This document shows, in pieces, positions 5,839-14,480 of a stretch of 14,739 bases of DNA. The notes below the pieces were generated by a model. It saw only the letters and a program-made list of their open reading frames with translations, made no database searches and was not told the DNA's origin. The DNA comes from JBEKYD01 sp052325345 (GTDB lineage: Bacteria > Acidobacteriota > Terriglobia > Bryobacterales > Bryobacteraceae). The position numbers and the translations under genes were made by a program. Every line of letters starts with the position of its first letter. The stretch's first letter is position 1. The DNA lies in the NCBI GenBank assembly GCA_052325345.1, contig JBKQVG010000032.1:1-14739 (forward strand), written 5' to 3'.

Positions 5839-8800
5839 ATGAAGAACACTCTCATCCGAATTGCCCTCGCCAGCGGTCTTATTTGCGTCTCGACGGTGGT
5901 CCTTCGAGCCCAGCAGGACCGTATTCCCAGTCTCATCGACAACTCCCGCACGGTTGTCTTAAAGGGTCCGGACCACCCGATCCCGCGGGCTCAGGACGAT
6001 CAGGGACCGGTCGATCCTTCCATGGAAATCGCCTATGCGACGCTTTACCTCAAACCATCCGGCGCGCAGCAGGCCGCACTGGAGATGCTGCTATTGCAGC
6101 AGCAGGATGCAGCCTCGCCGAACTATCGCCGCTGGCTGACGCCGGAACAGTACGCGGACCGATTCGGTTTGAGCCGCGGCGACATCGCTAAGGTCGTCGC
6201 CTGGCTCGAATCGCAGGGGTTGAAGGTCGACGATGTGGCTCGCGGCCGGCACTGGATCACGTTTACCGGTTCGGCGGCTGGCGTGGGCCAGGCGTTTCAC
6301 ACTGAATTCCACCGGTACATTACCAATGGCGTGACCCACTTTGCCAATGCGACTGCCCCGTCCATACCGGAAGCCCTGGCCGATGTCGTCAATGGCATTG
6401 GCGGGCTGGACGATTACGATCCGACGCCCGCCTATGGGAAGAGTGCCGAAAGCGTCCTTCCCGACGGCACCAGCGCCAGCGGCTCGCACTACCTCTCGCC
6501 CGACGATATCGCCACCATCTACGATCTGAACCCGCTCTACGCCGCCGGCTTCGACGGCACTGGCCAGAAGATCGCCGTGATCGGCAATTCCGACCTCGAT
6601 CTTACCGACATTCAGAACTTTCGCACCCATTTCAAGCTGCCGCAAAACCCTCCCCAGACGATGTTGGTCGGGCCCGATCCGAACAGCACCGCGAACCTGT
6701 CCGAGACCGACATCGACCTGGAATGGTCGGGCGCGGTGGCGCGCAACGCGACGCTCATCTACGTCTACGCAAAAAGCGTCAATACGGCGGCTCAGTATGC
6801 GGTGGACCAGAACGTCGCGCCGGTCATCACCATGAGCTATGGCGCTTGCGAGCAGGCTACTACGCCGTTGCTCCAACCCATCGCCCAGCAGGCTAATTCG
6901 CAGGGGATTACGTGGGTGGCCAGCACGGGCGACGTCGGCGCGGCCGGCTGCGAGCGCCAGGAGAAACTGCCGCAGGCGTCCAAAGGACTGGCGATTCAGA
7001 TTCCCGCCAGTATTCCGGAAATCACCGCCGTGGGCGGCACCGAATTCGCCGACGCCAACGGCGCCTATTGGAACAGCACCAACACCGCCACTTACGGCTC
7101 GGCCATTTCGTATATTCCCGAAAAGGCATGGAACGATTCGCTGGCGTACGGCTATCTGGCGAGTTCCACCGGGGGCGCCAGTATTTTCTTTGCCAAACCG
7201 TCCTGGCAAACCGGTCCCGGGGTTCCCAACGATAATGCCCGTGACGTGCCCGACGTCGCGCTGAGCGCTTCCTGGGACCACGACGGCTACCTGACCTATT
7301 CGGGCGGCGGGTCGGGCATCTACGGCGGAACCTCGGTGGCCACGCCGGAGTTCGCCGGCTTTCTGGCGATCCTTAATCAATATCTGCTGAAGAAGGGCGC
7401 GCTATCGCAGCCGGGCCTGGGTAACGTAAACCCCACTTTGTACCGGCTGGCGCAGACCGCTTCCAGCGCGTTTCACGACGTCGTGAACGGCAACAACATC
7501 GTTCCGTGCATGCAGGGCACGGCCGACTGCGGCGCCGGATCCTTCGGCTTCACCACCAATACGGGTTACGATCCGGTCACCGGCCTCGGCTCGATCGATG
7601 CCAACAACCTGGCGGCCAACTGGACCAACGGAACCTCGACCATCACCACCCTGACAGCGGCGCCGGCGACCGTTTCGTTCAATGGAGGCAGCGTGCAATT
7701 GACCGCCACGGTTGCGGCCGCCAGCGCTGCGCCCTCGGGCATTGTCACGTTCCTCTACAACGATACGCCGATTGGAACAGCCACACTTTCCGCATCGAGC
7801 GCGCCCAATGCCTCCTTTAGCGCCACCCTGACGATCGGCGCTATCCAACTGCCGGTGGGAACCGATACCATCACGGCGGTCTATGGCGGGTCCGGCAGCT
7901 TGGCCGGCTCGGCGGCTACCACCGTCGTTACCGTGACCGCTCCCGCGGCGGCGTCCGCCGTGGCGCCATCGGTCTCGCCCAATCCGGTTTACCAGCAGCC
8001 GCCCAATTCGAACGGGTTCACGTGGTTTTACACGATCACTCTTACCAATCAGGATAGTGTCGCCACCACGCTTACCAAGTTCACGATCAATGGGAGCGAC
8101 TACAGTTCCGAGATCGGCGGTTTCTTCGGCACGGCCGCTATCCCGGCCAATGGAGCGATTTCGGCTTCCGTCTCTTCGAAGGGCTACAATCCTCCGGCCA
8201 ATGTGGTGTTCGGGTTCGCCGGCTCGGACGCGGGCGGAGCAGCCTGGTCGCAACAGATCACGGTGCCGTTCGTTGCCAGGGTATTGGAAGAACCGTCTCT
8301 CTTGCTCACCACCCCTGCCACCGTGCAACCGAACGCGGCGGCGGATCCGTCGTGCCGCTGGTCGCAGCCGTTGGTCCTCGAGGAGCGCGGCGGCTACGAC
8401 ATCCGGCTGACGACCCTTACATCGGGTAGCACCAACCTCAGCAGCCAGTTGCAGCAGATTTTTGGAACCACCACGATCGCGCCGTTCGGCAGACTGCAGG
8501 GGACGCTGTGCTGGAGCGGCAGCACCACGCCGGCGACGGTCGGCTTGGTCATCTCCGGCGCCACCACGGAGTCTGGCGGCAGTGTAAGTACGTCGGCTTC
8601 GACAACCCTGGCTTCCACCGCGTTCACTACCATAACGCCGTCGGTGTCTCCAGCTTCCATCAGTCTTTCGAGCGCCTCCGGGATCACTTCGGGCACCGTC
8701 GCTCTCAGCTTCAACGGCGGATCGCCGCAATGGACCGCGGCCGTATCGCCCTCGAACCTCACGACGGCCTGGCTCACAGTCGCGCCTCTTTCCGGCGCCG

Positions 8801-9585
8801 GAGCGACGCAGTTGAGTGTCACGGCGTCCGCCGCGGGACTTGCCGGCGGCGTCTATTACGCGACTCTTTTGATTCAGTCCGTTAACGCGACTCCTCAATT
8901 CCTGAGCGTACCCGTGGTGCTGGTGGTGGGCGGGTCTTCGAACCTCACCATTGGTGGGGTTTCGAACGCGGCTTCCGGCAAGGTGAGCTTTGCTCCCGGC
9001 ATGTTGATGAGCGTGTACGGCACAAACCTGTCGCCCAAGGCGCAACACGCCGGCTCCGTGCCGCTGCCGCTCAATATGCAGGGAGTCACGGCCACGGTGA
9101 ACGGTGTTTCGGCGCCCTTGCTGGATGTGTCACCCGGACAGTTGAATCTCCAGGTTCCGTATGAGACGGGAGCGGGCACGGCGATTCTGGGCGTCAACAA
9201 CAATGGCCAGGTGACATCCTTCCCATTTCAGGTGGGACCATCGGCGCCGGGCATTTTCATGGATGGCGGCGGCAATCTGGTTCCCTATGCCAGCGGCCAG
9301 CGCGGCCAGATTCTGCTGGCGTTCATCACCGGCGAAGGCGACGTCACGCCCCCGGTGATCACAGGGGCAACGACCAGCCAACTGCCGCCGCCGGCACTAC
9401 CGGCGACGCTCACCGTGGGCAGCCTGCCGGCGACAATCGACTTCATCGGTATTCCGGGCGGGCTTGTGGGCGTGACCCAAATCAACTTTACCGTCCCCCC
9501 GGGCGTACCCCTCGGGCCGCAACCGGTAGTGGTAACCGTGGGTGGCGTGGCGAGCCCGCCGGTAACGCTGACCGTCACCCAGTAG
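5839..9585 (+). CDS. Secreted pro-kumamolisin (S53 sedolisin) protease with Ig, BACON-like and TIGR03437 domains
   Basis: A 1248-residue exported serine-carboxyl peptidase. Residues 1-24 form a signal peptide. Residues ~30-200 are the activation pro-domain (MEIAYATLYLKPS, YRRWLTPEQYADRFG). The catalytic domain spans ~215-600, with Glu289 and Asp293 in SETDIDLEW, oxyanion Asp365 in STGDVGAAG and nucleophile Ser499 in GGTSVATPEFAG. The C-terminal GYDPVTGLGSI stretch belongs to the usual calcium site. All key residues are present, so it should be active, normally at acid pH in this family. Then come an Ig-like repeat (~602-705), a region of unassigned beta-rich sequence (~707-930), a BACON-like domain (~932-1030; AWLTVAPLSGAGATQLSV) and the Solibacter-type TIGR03437 domain (~1035-1248; GGVSNAASG, GTNLSP, QLNLQVPY). 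The tail probably anchors or displays the enzyme or binds polymer. A TATAAT lies upstream; the Shine-Dalgarno is weak. Confidence 0.92.
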   Translation: MKNTLIRIALASGLICVSTVVLRAQQDRIPSLIDNSRTVVLKGPDHPIPRAQDDQGPVDPSMEIAYATLYLKPSGAQQAALEMLLLQQQDAASPNYRRWLTPEQYADRFGLSRGDIAKVVAWLESQGLKVDDVARGRHWITFTGSAAGVGQAFHTEFHRYITNGVTHFANATAPSIPEALADVVNGIGGLDDYDPTPAYGKSAESVLPDGTSASGSHYLSPDDIATIYDLNPLYAAGFDGTGQKIAVIGNSDLDLTDIQNFRTHFKLPQNPPQTMLVGPDPNSTANLSETDIDLEWSGAVARNATLIYVYAKSVNTAAQYAVDQNVAPVITMSYGACEQATTPLLQPIAQQANSQGITWVASTGDVGAAGCERQEKLPQASKGLAIQIPASIPEITAVGGTEFADANGAYWNSTNTATYGSAISYIPEKAWNDSLAYGYLASSTGGASIFFAKPSWQTGPGVPNDNARDVPDVALSASWDHDGYLTYSGGGSGIYGGTSVATPEFAGFLAILNQYLLKKGALSQPGLGNVNPTLYRLAQTASSAFHDVVNGNNIVPCMQGTADCGAGSFGFTTNTGYDPVTGLGSIDANNLAANWTNGTSTITTLTAAPATVSFNGGSVQLTATVAAASAAPSGIVTFLYNDTPIGTATLSASSAPNASFSATLTIGAIQLPVGTDTITAVYGGSGSLAGSAATTVVTVTAPAAASAVAPSVSPNPVYQQPPNSNGFTWFYTITLTNQDSVATTLTKFTINGSDYSSEIGGFFGTAAIPANGAISASVSSKGYNPPANVVFGFAGSDAGGAAWSQQITVPFVARVLEEPSLLLTTPATVQPNAAADPSCRWSQPLVLEERGGYDIRLTTLTSGSTNLSSQLQQIFGTTTIAPFGRLQGTLCWSGSTTPATVGLVISGATTESGGSVSTSASTTLASTAFTTITPSVSPASISLSSASGITSGTVALSFNGGSPQWTAAVSPSNLTTAWLTVAPLSGAGATQLSVTASAAGLAGGVYYATLLIQSVNATPQFLSVPVVLVVGGSSNLTIGGVSNAASGKVSFAPGMLMSVYGTNLSPKAQHAGSVPLPLNMQGVTATVNGVSAPLLDVSPGQLNLQVPYETGAGTAILGVNNNGQVTSFPFQVGPSAPGIFMDGGGNLVPYASGQRGQILLAFITGEGDVTPPVITGATTSQLPPPALPATLTVGSLPATIDFIGIPGGLVGVTQINFTVPPGVPLGPQPVVVTVGGVASPPVTLTVTQ

Positions 9586-9625
9586 CGCCACGCCAGGCGT
9601 TAAGCTGGGTCATGGTGGGAAGCAA

Positions 9626-12268
9626 ATGATGGCCGGCTTATGGCCCAGGGCGATTTTCTTGCCGGGCCTTCTGTTGACTCTGGCCGCGAGCGCGTCCAAT
9701 TCCGGCGATGTCCGTAAGAACCCGGCATCGAGCCCGGTGGCGGCGATCGCGATCGACTATCCGGAGGCAGGGTCGATCTTTCCGCCCGAGATTACGCCTC
9801 CCACGTTCCTTTGGCACGATCGTGCGCAAGGCGTAACTCTTTGGCGGATCGGCATCTCAATGGGCGATGGCGCGGCGGCCATTCACGCGACCTCCAACGG
9901 CGAGCGCATGCGCATCGGCAGCATCGACCCGGATTGTGCCGCCGACACCAACCAGCCGCCGAAGCTTACGCCGCGCCTGGCGGCGGCTCATTCCTGGACG
10001 CCCGACCCGGCAACGTGGCAGGCCATCAAGCGGCATTCCGTCGAGAGCGCGGCGACGGTGACCATCAGCGGCTTCCGGAGCGACGCCCCGGATCGGGCCG
10101 TCTCCCGCGGGACGGTCACGATTCGCACTTCCACGGACCCTGTCGGTGCGCCGATCTTTTATCGCGACGTGCCGCTGATGCCCTCGGAATTGGAAAAGGG
10201 CGCAATCAAACCTCTGGCCCAGGAAGCGATACCGCTGGTCGCCTGGAGGCTTCGCAACGTGGGTGAAGCGCGGAGCCGGCTGGTGATGGATAACCTGCCG
10301 CTGTGCGCCAACTGCCATTCGTTCTCCGCAGACGGCAAGACCATGGGAATGGACCTGGATGGTCTCGCGGGCAACCGGGGGATGTACATTCTGGCGCAGG
10401 TTGCGCCGGAAATGGCGATCCGCAAGCAAGACGTGATTCAGTGGAGCTCGCCCGAAGGCAAGCTGAAGGGGAACGTTCGCATTGGCTTTATGTCGCAGGT
10501 CTCCCCGGACGGGCAATACGTGGTGACCACGGTCAACCCCGCGGCTATGGCGGGCGCCTCGGCCGAGCCTCCCAGCAACTATTACGTGGCCAATTTCAAG
10601 GACTACCGGTTCCTGCAGGTGTTCTATCCCACGCGCGGGATTCTGAGCTGGTACAGCCGCCGGACGGGAGTGCTGCAGCCGCTGGCCGGCGCCGACGACC
10701 CGCGCTATGTGCAGATGGGCGCGGTATGGAGCCCCGACGGCCAATACCTGGTATTCGCGCGCGCCCAAGCCACCGACCCCGATCCGCCAGGCGTGCCGCT
10801 GGCGAAATTCGCCAACGACCCGAGCGAGCTCCAAATCAAATACGATCTGTACCGAATTCCGTTCCATAACGGTGCGGGAGGAGTGCCGGAACTGATCGCC
10901 GGCGCATCGCAAAATGGCATGAGCAACACCTTTCCGAAGGTCTCGCCCGATGGCCGATGGATCGTGTTCGTCGAATGCCGCAACGGGGAGCTGATGCGTC
11001 CCGACAGCCAGTTGTACATTGTGCCCGCGGCGGGCGGTCGGGCGCGGCGGATGCGATCGAACACGCCGCTGATGAATTCCTGGCACAGCTTCTCGCCCAA
11101 CGGGCGCTGGCTGGTGTTTTCGTCGAAGAGCCGGTCGCCTTATACGCAGATGTATCTGACGCACATCGACGCGGATGGCAACGACAGCCCCGCCATTCCG
11201 ATCGAGAACGCAACCGCGGCCAACCGCGCGGTGAACATTCCGGAGTTTGTGAACGTGCCGGAGGATGGGTTGCGGCAAATCGGTGGGCCGGTCATCGATT
11301 ATTACCGTCTGGTGAACAGCGCGATGTATCTGCAGAGGAGGGGCGCGTACGAGGCATCCGCCGCCGATTGGAGGAAAGTGCTGGAACTCGAGCCCGACGA
11401 CGAGCTGGCGCACCGCAACCTGGGGACTGTGCTGCTGATGACGGGCCACCGGGAGGAATCGGCGGCGCATTTGCGGAAAGCGTCCGAGATCAAGTTGCGT
11501 GCGGCGCTCGAAGCCAACCCCGCGTCCGCGCGAGGCTTCAACGACCTCGGGGTGTTTCTGCTCCAGTCGGGGCGCGCGGAGGAAGCCATAGCGCAATTCG
11601 AGAGAGCGGCCGAGCTGAAGCCGGATTTCGCGGCGGCGCGCACCAACCTGGGCGATGCGCTGGCGAAGACGGGGAACCTGGACGAAGCGCTGGCTCAACT
11701 GCGCCAAGCGCTGGAGGCGGATGCGGGATATGCGCCTGCGCACTATTCTTTTGGCGTGGTTTTGAATCGGCGAGGGGATACGCAGGGAGCGATCCGGGAA
11801 TGGCGGAGCGCGCTGGAGCTCGACCCGAAGAACGCGGACGCCGAAGCCAGCCTGGGCGAGGCGTTTTGTGCGCAGGGGCGGATGGCCGAGGCCCTGGCGC
11901 ACTGGCGCGAAGCGATTCGGCTGGAACCGAACGACCGAACGGCGCTTGGCGGGGCGGCTTGGGTGCTGGCGACCTCGCCCGACGCGGCCATTCGGGATGG
12001 CGACGAGGCGCTTGGGTTTGCGGTACGCGTGGTTGAGCTCTCCGGCGGAAAAGACGCGCGCGTGCTGGACACGCTGGCGGCCGCGTACGCCGAAAAAAGG
12101 CAGTTCGCCGACGCGGCGCTGACGGCGCGCCGGGCTCTGGCACGGGCCACGGAAGCGAACCAGTCCGCGCTGGCCGGCGAGATCCGGGCCAGGATCGGGC
12201 TGTACGAAGCGGGCCGGCCGTTTCGCGATGTCTCCACTGCCCGCGAGACCCGCCCGGAGAGACAATAG
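9626..12268 (+). CDS. Exported TolB-like beta-propeller / TPR protein with a CxxCH motif
   Basis: An 880-residue protein. Residues 1-22 are a hydrophobic export signal. Residues ~40-220 form an Ig-like/beta N-terminal part (DYPEAGSIFPPEITPPTF). Residues ~225-560 carry PD40/WD40-like propeller blades of the TolB kind, with repeated SPDG/SPNG turns: VSPDGQYVVT, WSPDGQYLVFA, VSPDGRWIVF and FSPNGRWLVFS. From ~565 to ~850 there are tandem tetratricopeptide repeats (for example ARGFNDLGVFLLQSGRAEEA, AARTNLGDALAKTGNLDEA). At 227-231 stands CANCH inside LPLCANCHSFSADGKTMGMD, a c-type haem attachment motif followed by a typical cytochrome-like patch. The protein may therefore bind haem in the periplasm, but a single motif is not proof. 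TPR and propeller domains point to a protein-protein scaffold. The start ATG at 9626 has a modest GGTGGGA upstream; ATG 9629 is an equal alternative. Confidence 0.82.
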   Translation: MMAGLWPRAIFLPGLLLTLAASASNSGDVRKNPASSPVAAIAIDYPEAGSIFPPEITPPTFLWHDRAQGVTLWRIGISMGDGAAAIHATSNGERMRIGSIDPDCAADTNQPPKLTPRLAAAHSWTPDPATWQAIKRHSVESAATVTISGFRSDAPDRAVSRGTVTIRTSTDPVGAPIFYRDVPLMPSELEKGAIKPLAQEAIPLVAWRLRNVGEARSRLVMDNLPLCANCHSFSADGKTMGMDLDGLAGNRGMYILAQVAPEMAIRKQDVIQWSSPEGKLKGNVRIGFMSQVSPDGQYVVTTVNPAAMAGASAEPPSNYYVANFKDYRFLQVFYPTRGILSWYSRRTGVLQPLAGADDPRYVQMGAVWSPDGQYLVFARAQATDPDPPGVPLAKFANDPSELQIKYDLYRIPFHNGAGGVPELIAGASQNGMSNTFPKVSPDGRWIVFVECRNGELMRPDSQLYIVPAAGGRARRMRSNTPLMNSWHSFSPNGRWLVFSSKSRSPYTQMYLTHIDADGNDSPAIPIENATAANRAVNIPEFVNVPEDGLRQIGGPVIDYYRLVNSAMYLQRRGAYEASAADWRKVLELEPDDELAHRNLGTVLLMTGHREESAAHLRKASEIKLRAALEANPASARGFNDLGVFLLQSGRAEEAIAQFERAAELKPDFAAARTNLGDALAKTGNLDEALAQLRQALEADAGYAPAHYSFGVVLNRRGDTQGAIREWRSALELDPKNADAEASLGEAFCAQGRMAEALAHWREAIRLEPNDRTALGGAAWVLATSPDAAIRDGDEALGFAVRVVELSGGKDARVLDTLAAAYAEKRQFADAALTARRALARATEANQSALAGEIRARIGLYEAGRPFRDVSTARETRPERQ

Positions 12269-12291
12269 TCTTTCGGAATGGAAACCCTGAT

Positions 12292-12867
12292 ATGAAAGTG
12301 ATCGCTTTCAATGGCAGTGCGAGAAAAGGCGGCAATACCGCGATCCTGCTCCGCTACGTGCTCGGCGAGATGGAAAAGGAAGGCATTGAAACCGAACTGG
12401 TGGAGTTGAGCGGATCGAAGATCCACGGGTGCCTGGCGTGCCGCAAGTGCTCGGCCCGGAAAGACGGGCGCTGCGCGCAGAACAACGATGTGGGGAACAT
12501 CTATATCGAAAAAATGGTGGCGGCGGACGGTATTCTCCTCGGTTCGCCTACCTATGTGGCCGACGTTTCTCCGGAGATCAAGGCTTTGATCGACCGCGCC
12601 TGCATGGTGGGAGGCGCCAATGGCGGCATGTTCCGCCGCAAGGTGGGGGCGGGAGTGATCGCCGTACGCCGGGCCGGCGCGATGCACGCCTTCGACGCCT
12701 TGAACCATTTTTTCCTGATCAGCGAGATGATCATACCGGGGTCGTCCTACTGGAACATTGGGATCGGCCGGGAAATCGGCGAGGTGGAAAAAGACGAGGA
12801 AGGCATCCGCACCATGAAAGTGCTGGGACGGAACATGGCGTGGCTGCTGAAGAAGCTGGGATCGTGA
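12292..12867 (+). CDS. Iron-sulfur flavoprotein (Isf-like), NAD(P)H-dependent FMN reductase fold
   Basis: A 191-residue flavodoxin-fold protein. The FMN phosphate loop GSARKGGNT is at 8-16, and GSPTYVADVS at 84-93 contacts the flavin ring in this family. Between them is a compact cysteine cluster, C47-x2-C50-x2-C53-x7-C61, which fits the CX2CX2CX4-7C motif that binds a [4Fe-4S] cluster in archaeal iron-sulfur flavoproteins (Isf). It should shuttle electrons or reduce small molecules such as quinones, oxygen or peroxide in the cytoplasm; the partner is unknown. The gene begins 23 bases after the propeller/TPR gene in the same direction and could be read from the same transcript, though no functional link is evident. 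It is convergent with the next operon, 16 bases away. Confidence 0.87.
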   Translation: MKVIAFNGSARKGGNTAILLRYVLGEMEKEGIETELVELSGSKIHGCLACRKCSARKDGRCAQNNDVGNIYIEKMVAADGILLGSPTYVADVSPEIKALIDRACMVGGANGGMFRRKVGAGVIAVRRAGAMHAFDALNHFFLISEMIIPGSSYWNIGIGREIGEVEKDEEGIRTMKVLGRNMAWLLKKLGS

Positions 12868-12883
12868 AGCGTGGGGCGCGGAA

Positions 12884-13588
12884 TCATCTTTTTTTGCCTA
12901 TGTCGCCATAGGCATGGACGCGATCGCAGACCAGGCGGAGCTTGTCCTCCAGGTTCCCGGAGGCGGTCTTGAAGGAATCGGCATCGATGGTGAGAGGTGC
13001 GCCCAGGACCACCAGCGGAGCGCCATATTCCGGCGTGCGCACCGCCTGCTCCACGGAAAGGCCGCCGACCGCCTGAACCGGCGCCTGGACGGCGGCCACC
13101 ACCTCGCGCAATTGATCGAGCGGGCTGGGGTAAGGCTTTCCGGCAGCGGCCAGGCCGCGGCGCTGATCGTAGCCGATGTGATGGACGACGAAGTCGCAGC
13201 CGAATTCTTCCAGCCTCCGCGCCGCCGCCACCATGTCTTCGGCGCCCAGGTTGTCGCCCATGACGGCAACGCCGAGATCCTTGCCCGCGCGCACCACCAT
13301 CTTGATGGTTTCGGGATGAGCGCGCTCCATGACGACGACGTGGGTGGCGCCGGCTTTGGCCATCATTTCGGCTTCGAGCCATCCGCCGTCCATGGTCTTC
13401 AAATCGGCGACGATGGGGACGCCCGGGAATTCGGCGCGCAGCGCACGCACCCCGTTCATGCCTTCGGCGATGATGAGAGGAGTTCCCGCCTCGAGCCAAT
13501 CGACCCCGCAGCCGACGGCCAGCCGCGCGGTTTCGAGCGCTTCCGGTATGTTGATGATATCGAGTGAAATTTGAACGATGGTTTTCAT
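12884..13588 (-). CDS. HPS/KGPDC-family protein (orotidine-5'-phosphate decarboxylase superfamily)
   Basis: A 234-residue TIM-barrel protein related to 3-hexulose-6-phosphate synthase and 3-keto-L-gulonate-6-phosphate decarboxylase. The active-site set of that suprafamily is present: Asp10 (QISLD), Glu33 (LEAGTPLI) and the signature D62-x-K64-x2-D67 (ADLKTMDGG). VQAVGGL at 171-177 is one half of the phosphate site. The other half, usually G-R in VVGRAI, reads VVLGAPLT at 193-200, so the phosphate-gripping arginine is absent. The region HHIGYDQRRGLAAAGKPYP is also longer than usual. The substrate may therefore be unusual. The start at 13588 is chosen because the family N-terminus MKTIVQISLD begins there; the frame is open to 13618. 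It lies seven bases after the isomerase stop, and it is the last gene of a three-gene operon. Confidence 0.82.
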   Translation of the reverse strand: MKTIVQISLDIINIPEALETARLAVGCGVDWLEAGTPLIIAEGMNGVRALRAEFPGVPIVADLKTMDGGWLEAEMMAKAGATHVVVMERAHPETIKMVVRAGKDLGVAVMGDNLGAEDMVAAARRLEEFGCDFVVHHIGYDQRRGLAAAGKPYPSPLDQLREVVAAVQAPVQAVGGLSVEQAVRTPEYGAPLVVLGAPLTIDADSFKTASGNLEDKLRLVCDRVHAYGDIGKKR

Positions 13589-13595
13589 GACGATT

Positions 13596-14480
13596 TCAGC
13601 CGGCAAAATGGAGGTCAATCTTCTCTTTCAGGAAATGGACCGATTCCCGCAAGTCGTCCATGCCGTTCATGCCGTCTTCAATCGAAATCCAGGACCCGAA
13701 TCCGACCGAGCGGAGCGTGGAGAAAATTGCGTCGTAGTCGTTCATCCCTTTTCCAATAACGCCGTGCGAGAGACGGCTGGCGTAACCGACCGAGTCTTCT
13801 TCCTTCCGCAGATCCTCGATGGTTCCCGTTTTGAGATAGCGGTCGCTGGCGTGCATGGAGACGACACGATGTTTCACCCGGTCCAGAAGAACCAGCGGGT
13901 CCTCGCCGGCCAGAATCGTGTTCGAGGGGTCGTAGTTGACGCCGAACCAGGGCGAATCGATTTGGTCGACGATCTCGACGAAAACGTCCATCTTTTGCGC
14001 GAACTCGGGATACTGCCAGTAGTTGTCCTTGTAATGGTTTTCCATGGTGAGGACGACACCATGTTCTTCCGCGAAGGGCAGAAGACTCTCGATGGCCCGC
14101 ACGACTTGCGCCACGCCTGCGGCGCGCGTCAGTTCGGGGCGCCGCTGGCCCGAGAGCACGCGGCAAAACCGGCCGCCGAAAAAGGCGGTGATCACGATCA
14201 TCCGTTTTTCACGCTCGATCTCCGCTTGCAGTTGGGCAGGGTCGGGCTGGGTGAAATCGGGTGAGCAGCACAGCATCGGCATCTCAAGGCCATGCCTCTC
14301 GAGGGCCGCTTTGGCTTTTTTCAGGAACGCGTCGTCGTCTTCAAGAAAGCCCGAGTAGAATTCGAGTCCGTCGACGCCGAGCGTGGCGGCCAGATCGATC
14401 CAATCAAAAAGCGTCATGGTGCGATCGACGCAAAGCTCGTCCATGTAGCACTTCGGGAAGGCAGCTAGTTTTGGTTTCAT
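13596..14480 (-). CDS. Sugar phosphate isomerase/epimerase-type TIM barrel (AP endonuclease 2 family)
   Basis: A 294-residue cytoplasmic TIM barrel of the xylose-isomerase-like superfamily. The four usual metal ligands can be placed: Glu147 (LTMENHY), Asp184 (GVNYDPSN), His210 (VVSMHASD) and Glu268 (WISIEDG). Other family marks are the N-terminal LGVDGLEFYSGF and the mid-sequence ITAFFGGRF. Members isomerise or epimerise sugars, keto-sugars, inosose or hydroxypyruvate-type compounds with a divalent metal; the exact substrate cannot be read from sequence. The ATG at 14480 overlaps the TGA of the upstream dehydrogenase (ATGA, 14477-14480), so the two are coupled. With the downstream HPS/KGPDC-like gene it suggests a route that oxidises, isomerises and cleaves or decarboxylates a sugar-derived compound. 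Confidence 0.88.
   Translation of the reverse strand: MKPKLAAFPKCYMDELCVDRTMTLFDWIDLAATLGVDGLEFYSGFLEDDDAFLKKAKAALERHGLEMPMLCCSPDFTQPDPAQLQAEIEREKRMIVITAFFGGRFCRVLSGQRRPELTRAAGVAQVVRAIESLLPFAEEHGVVLTMENHYKDNYWQYPEFAQKMDVFVEIVDQIDSPWFGVNYDPSNTILAGEDPLVLLDRVKHRVVSMHASDRYLKTGTIEDLRKEEDSVGYASRLSHGVIGKGMNDYDAIFSTLRSVGFGSWISIEDGMNGMDDLRESVHFLKEKIDLHFAG

Noticed and set aside
6091..9048. Long minus-strand open frames (429 and 548 residues) opposite the sedolisin gene
   Set aside because: Same antisense effect; sequences are low-complexity and charged, with no recognisable family, while the + strand carries intact catalytic motifs.
9583..9602. Hairpin TAGCGCC-ACGCCA-GGCGTTA after the protease stop
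   Set aside because: A seven-pair stem with one G-T pair, but no T-tract follows; too weak to call a terminator.
9857..12265. An 802-residue open frame on the minus strand opposite the propeller/TPR gene
   Set aside because: It is the antisense shadow of a GC-rich gene: arginine/histidine-rich, no domain pattern, and the + strand frame has clear SPDG and TPR repeats.
12889..12895. Run of seven T between convergent genes
   Set aside because: It lies within the lysine codons at the end of the HPS/KGPDC-like gene and has no stem before it on the + strand.
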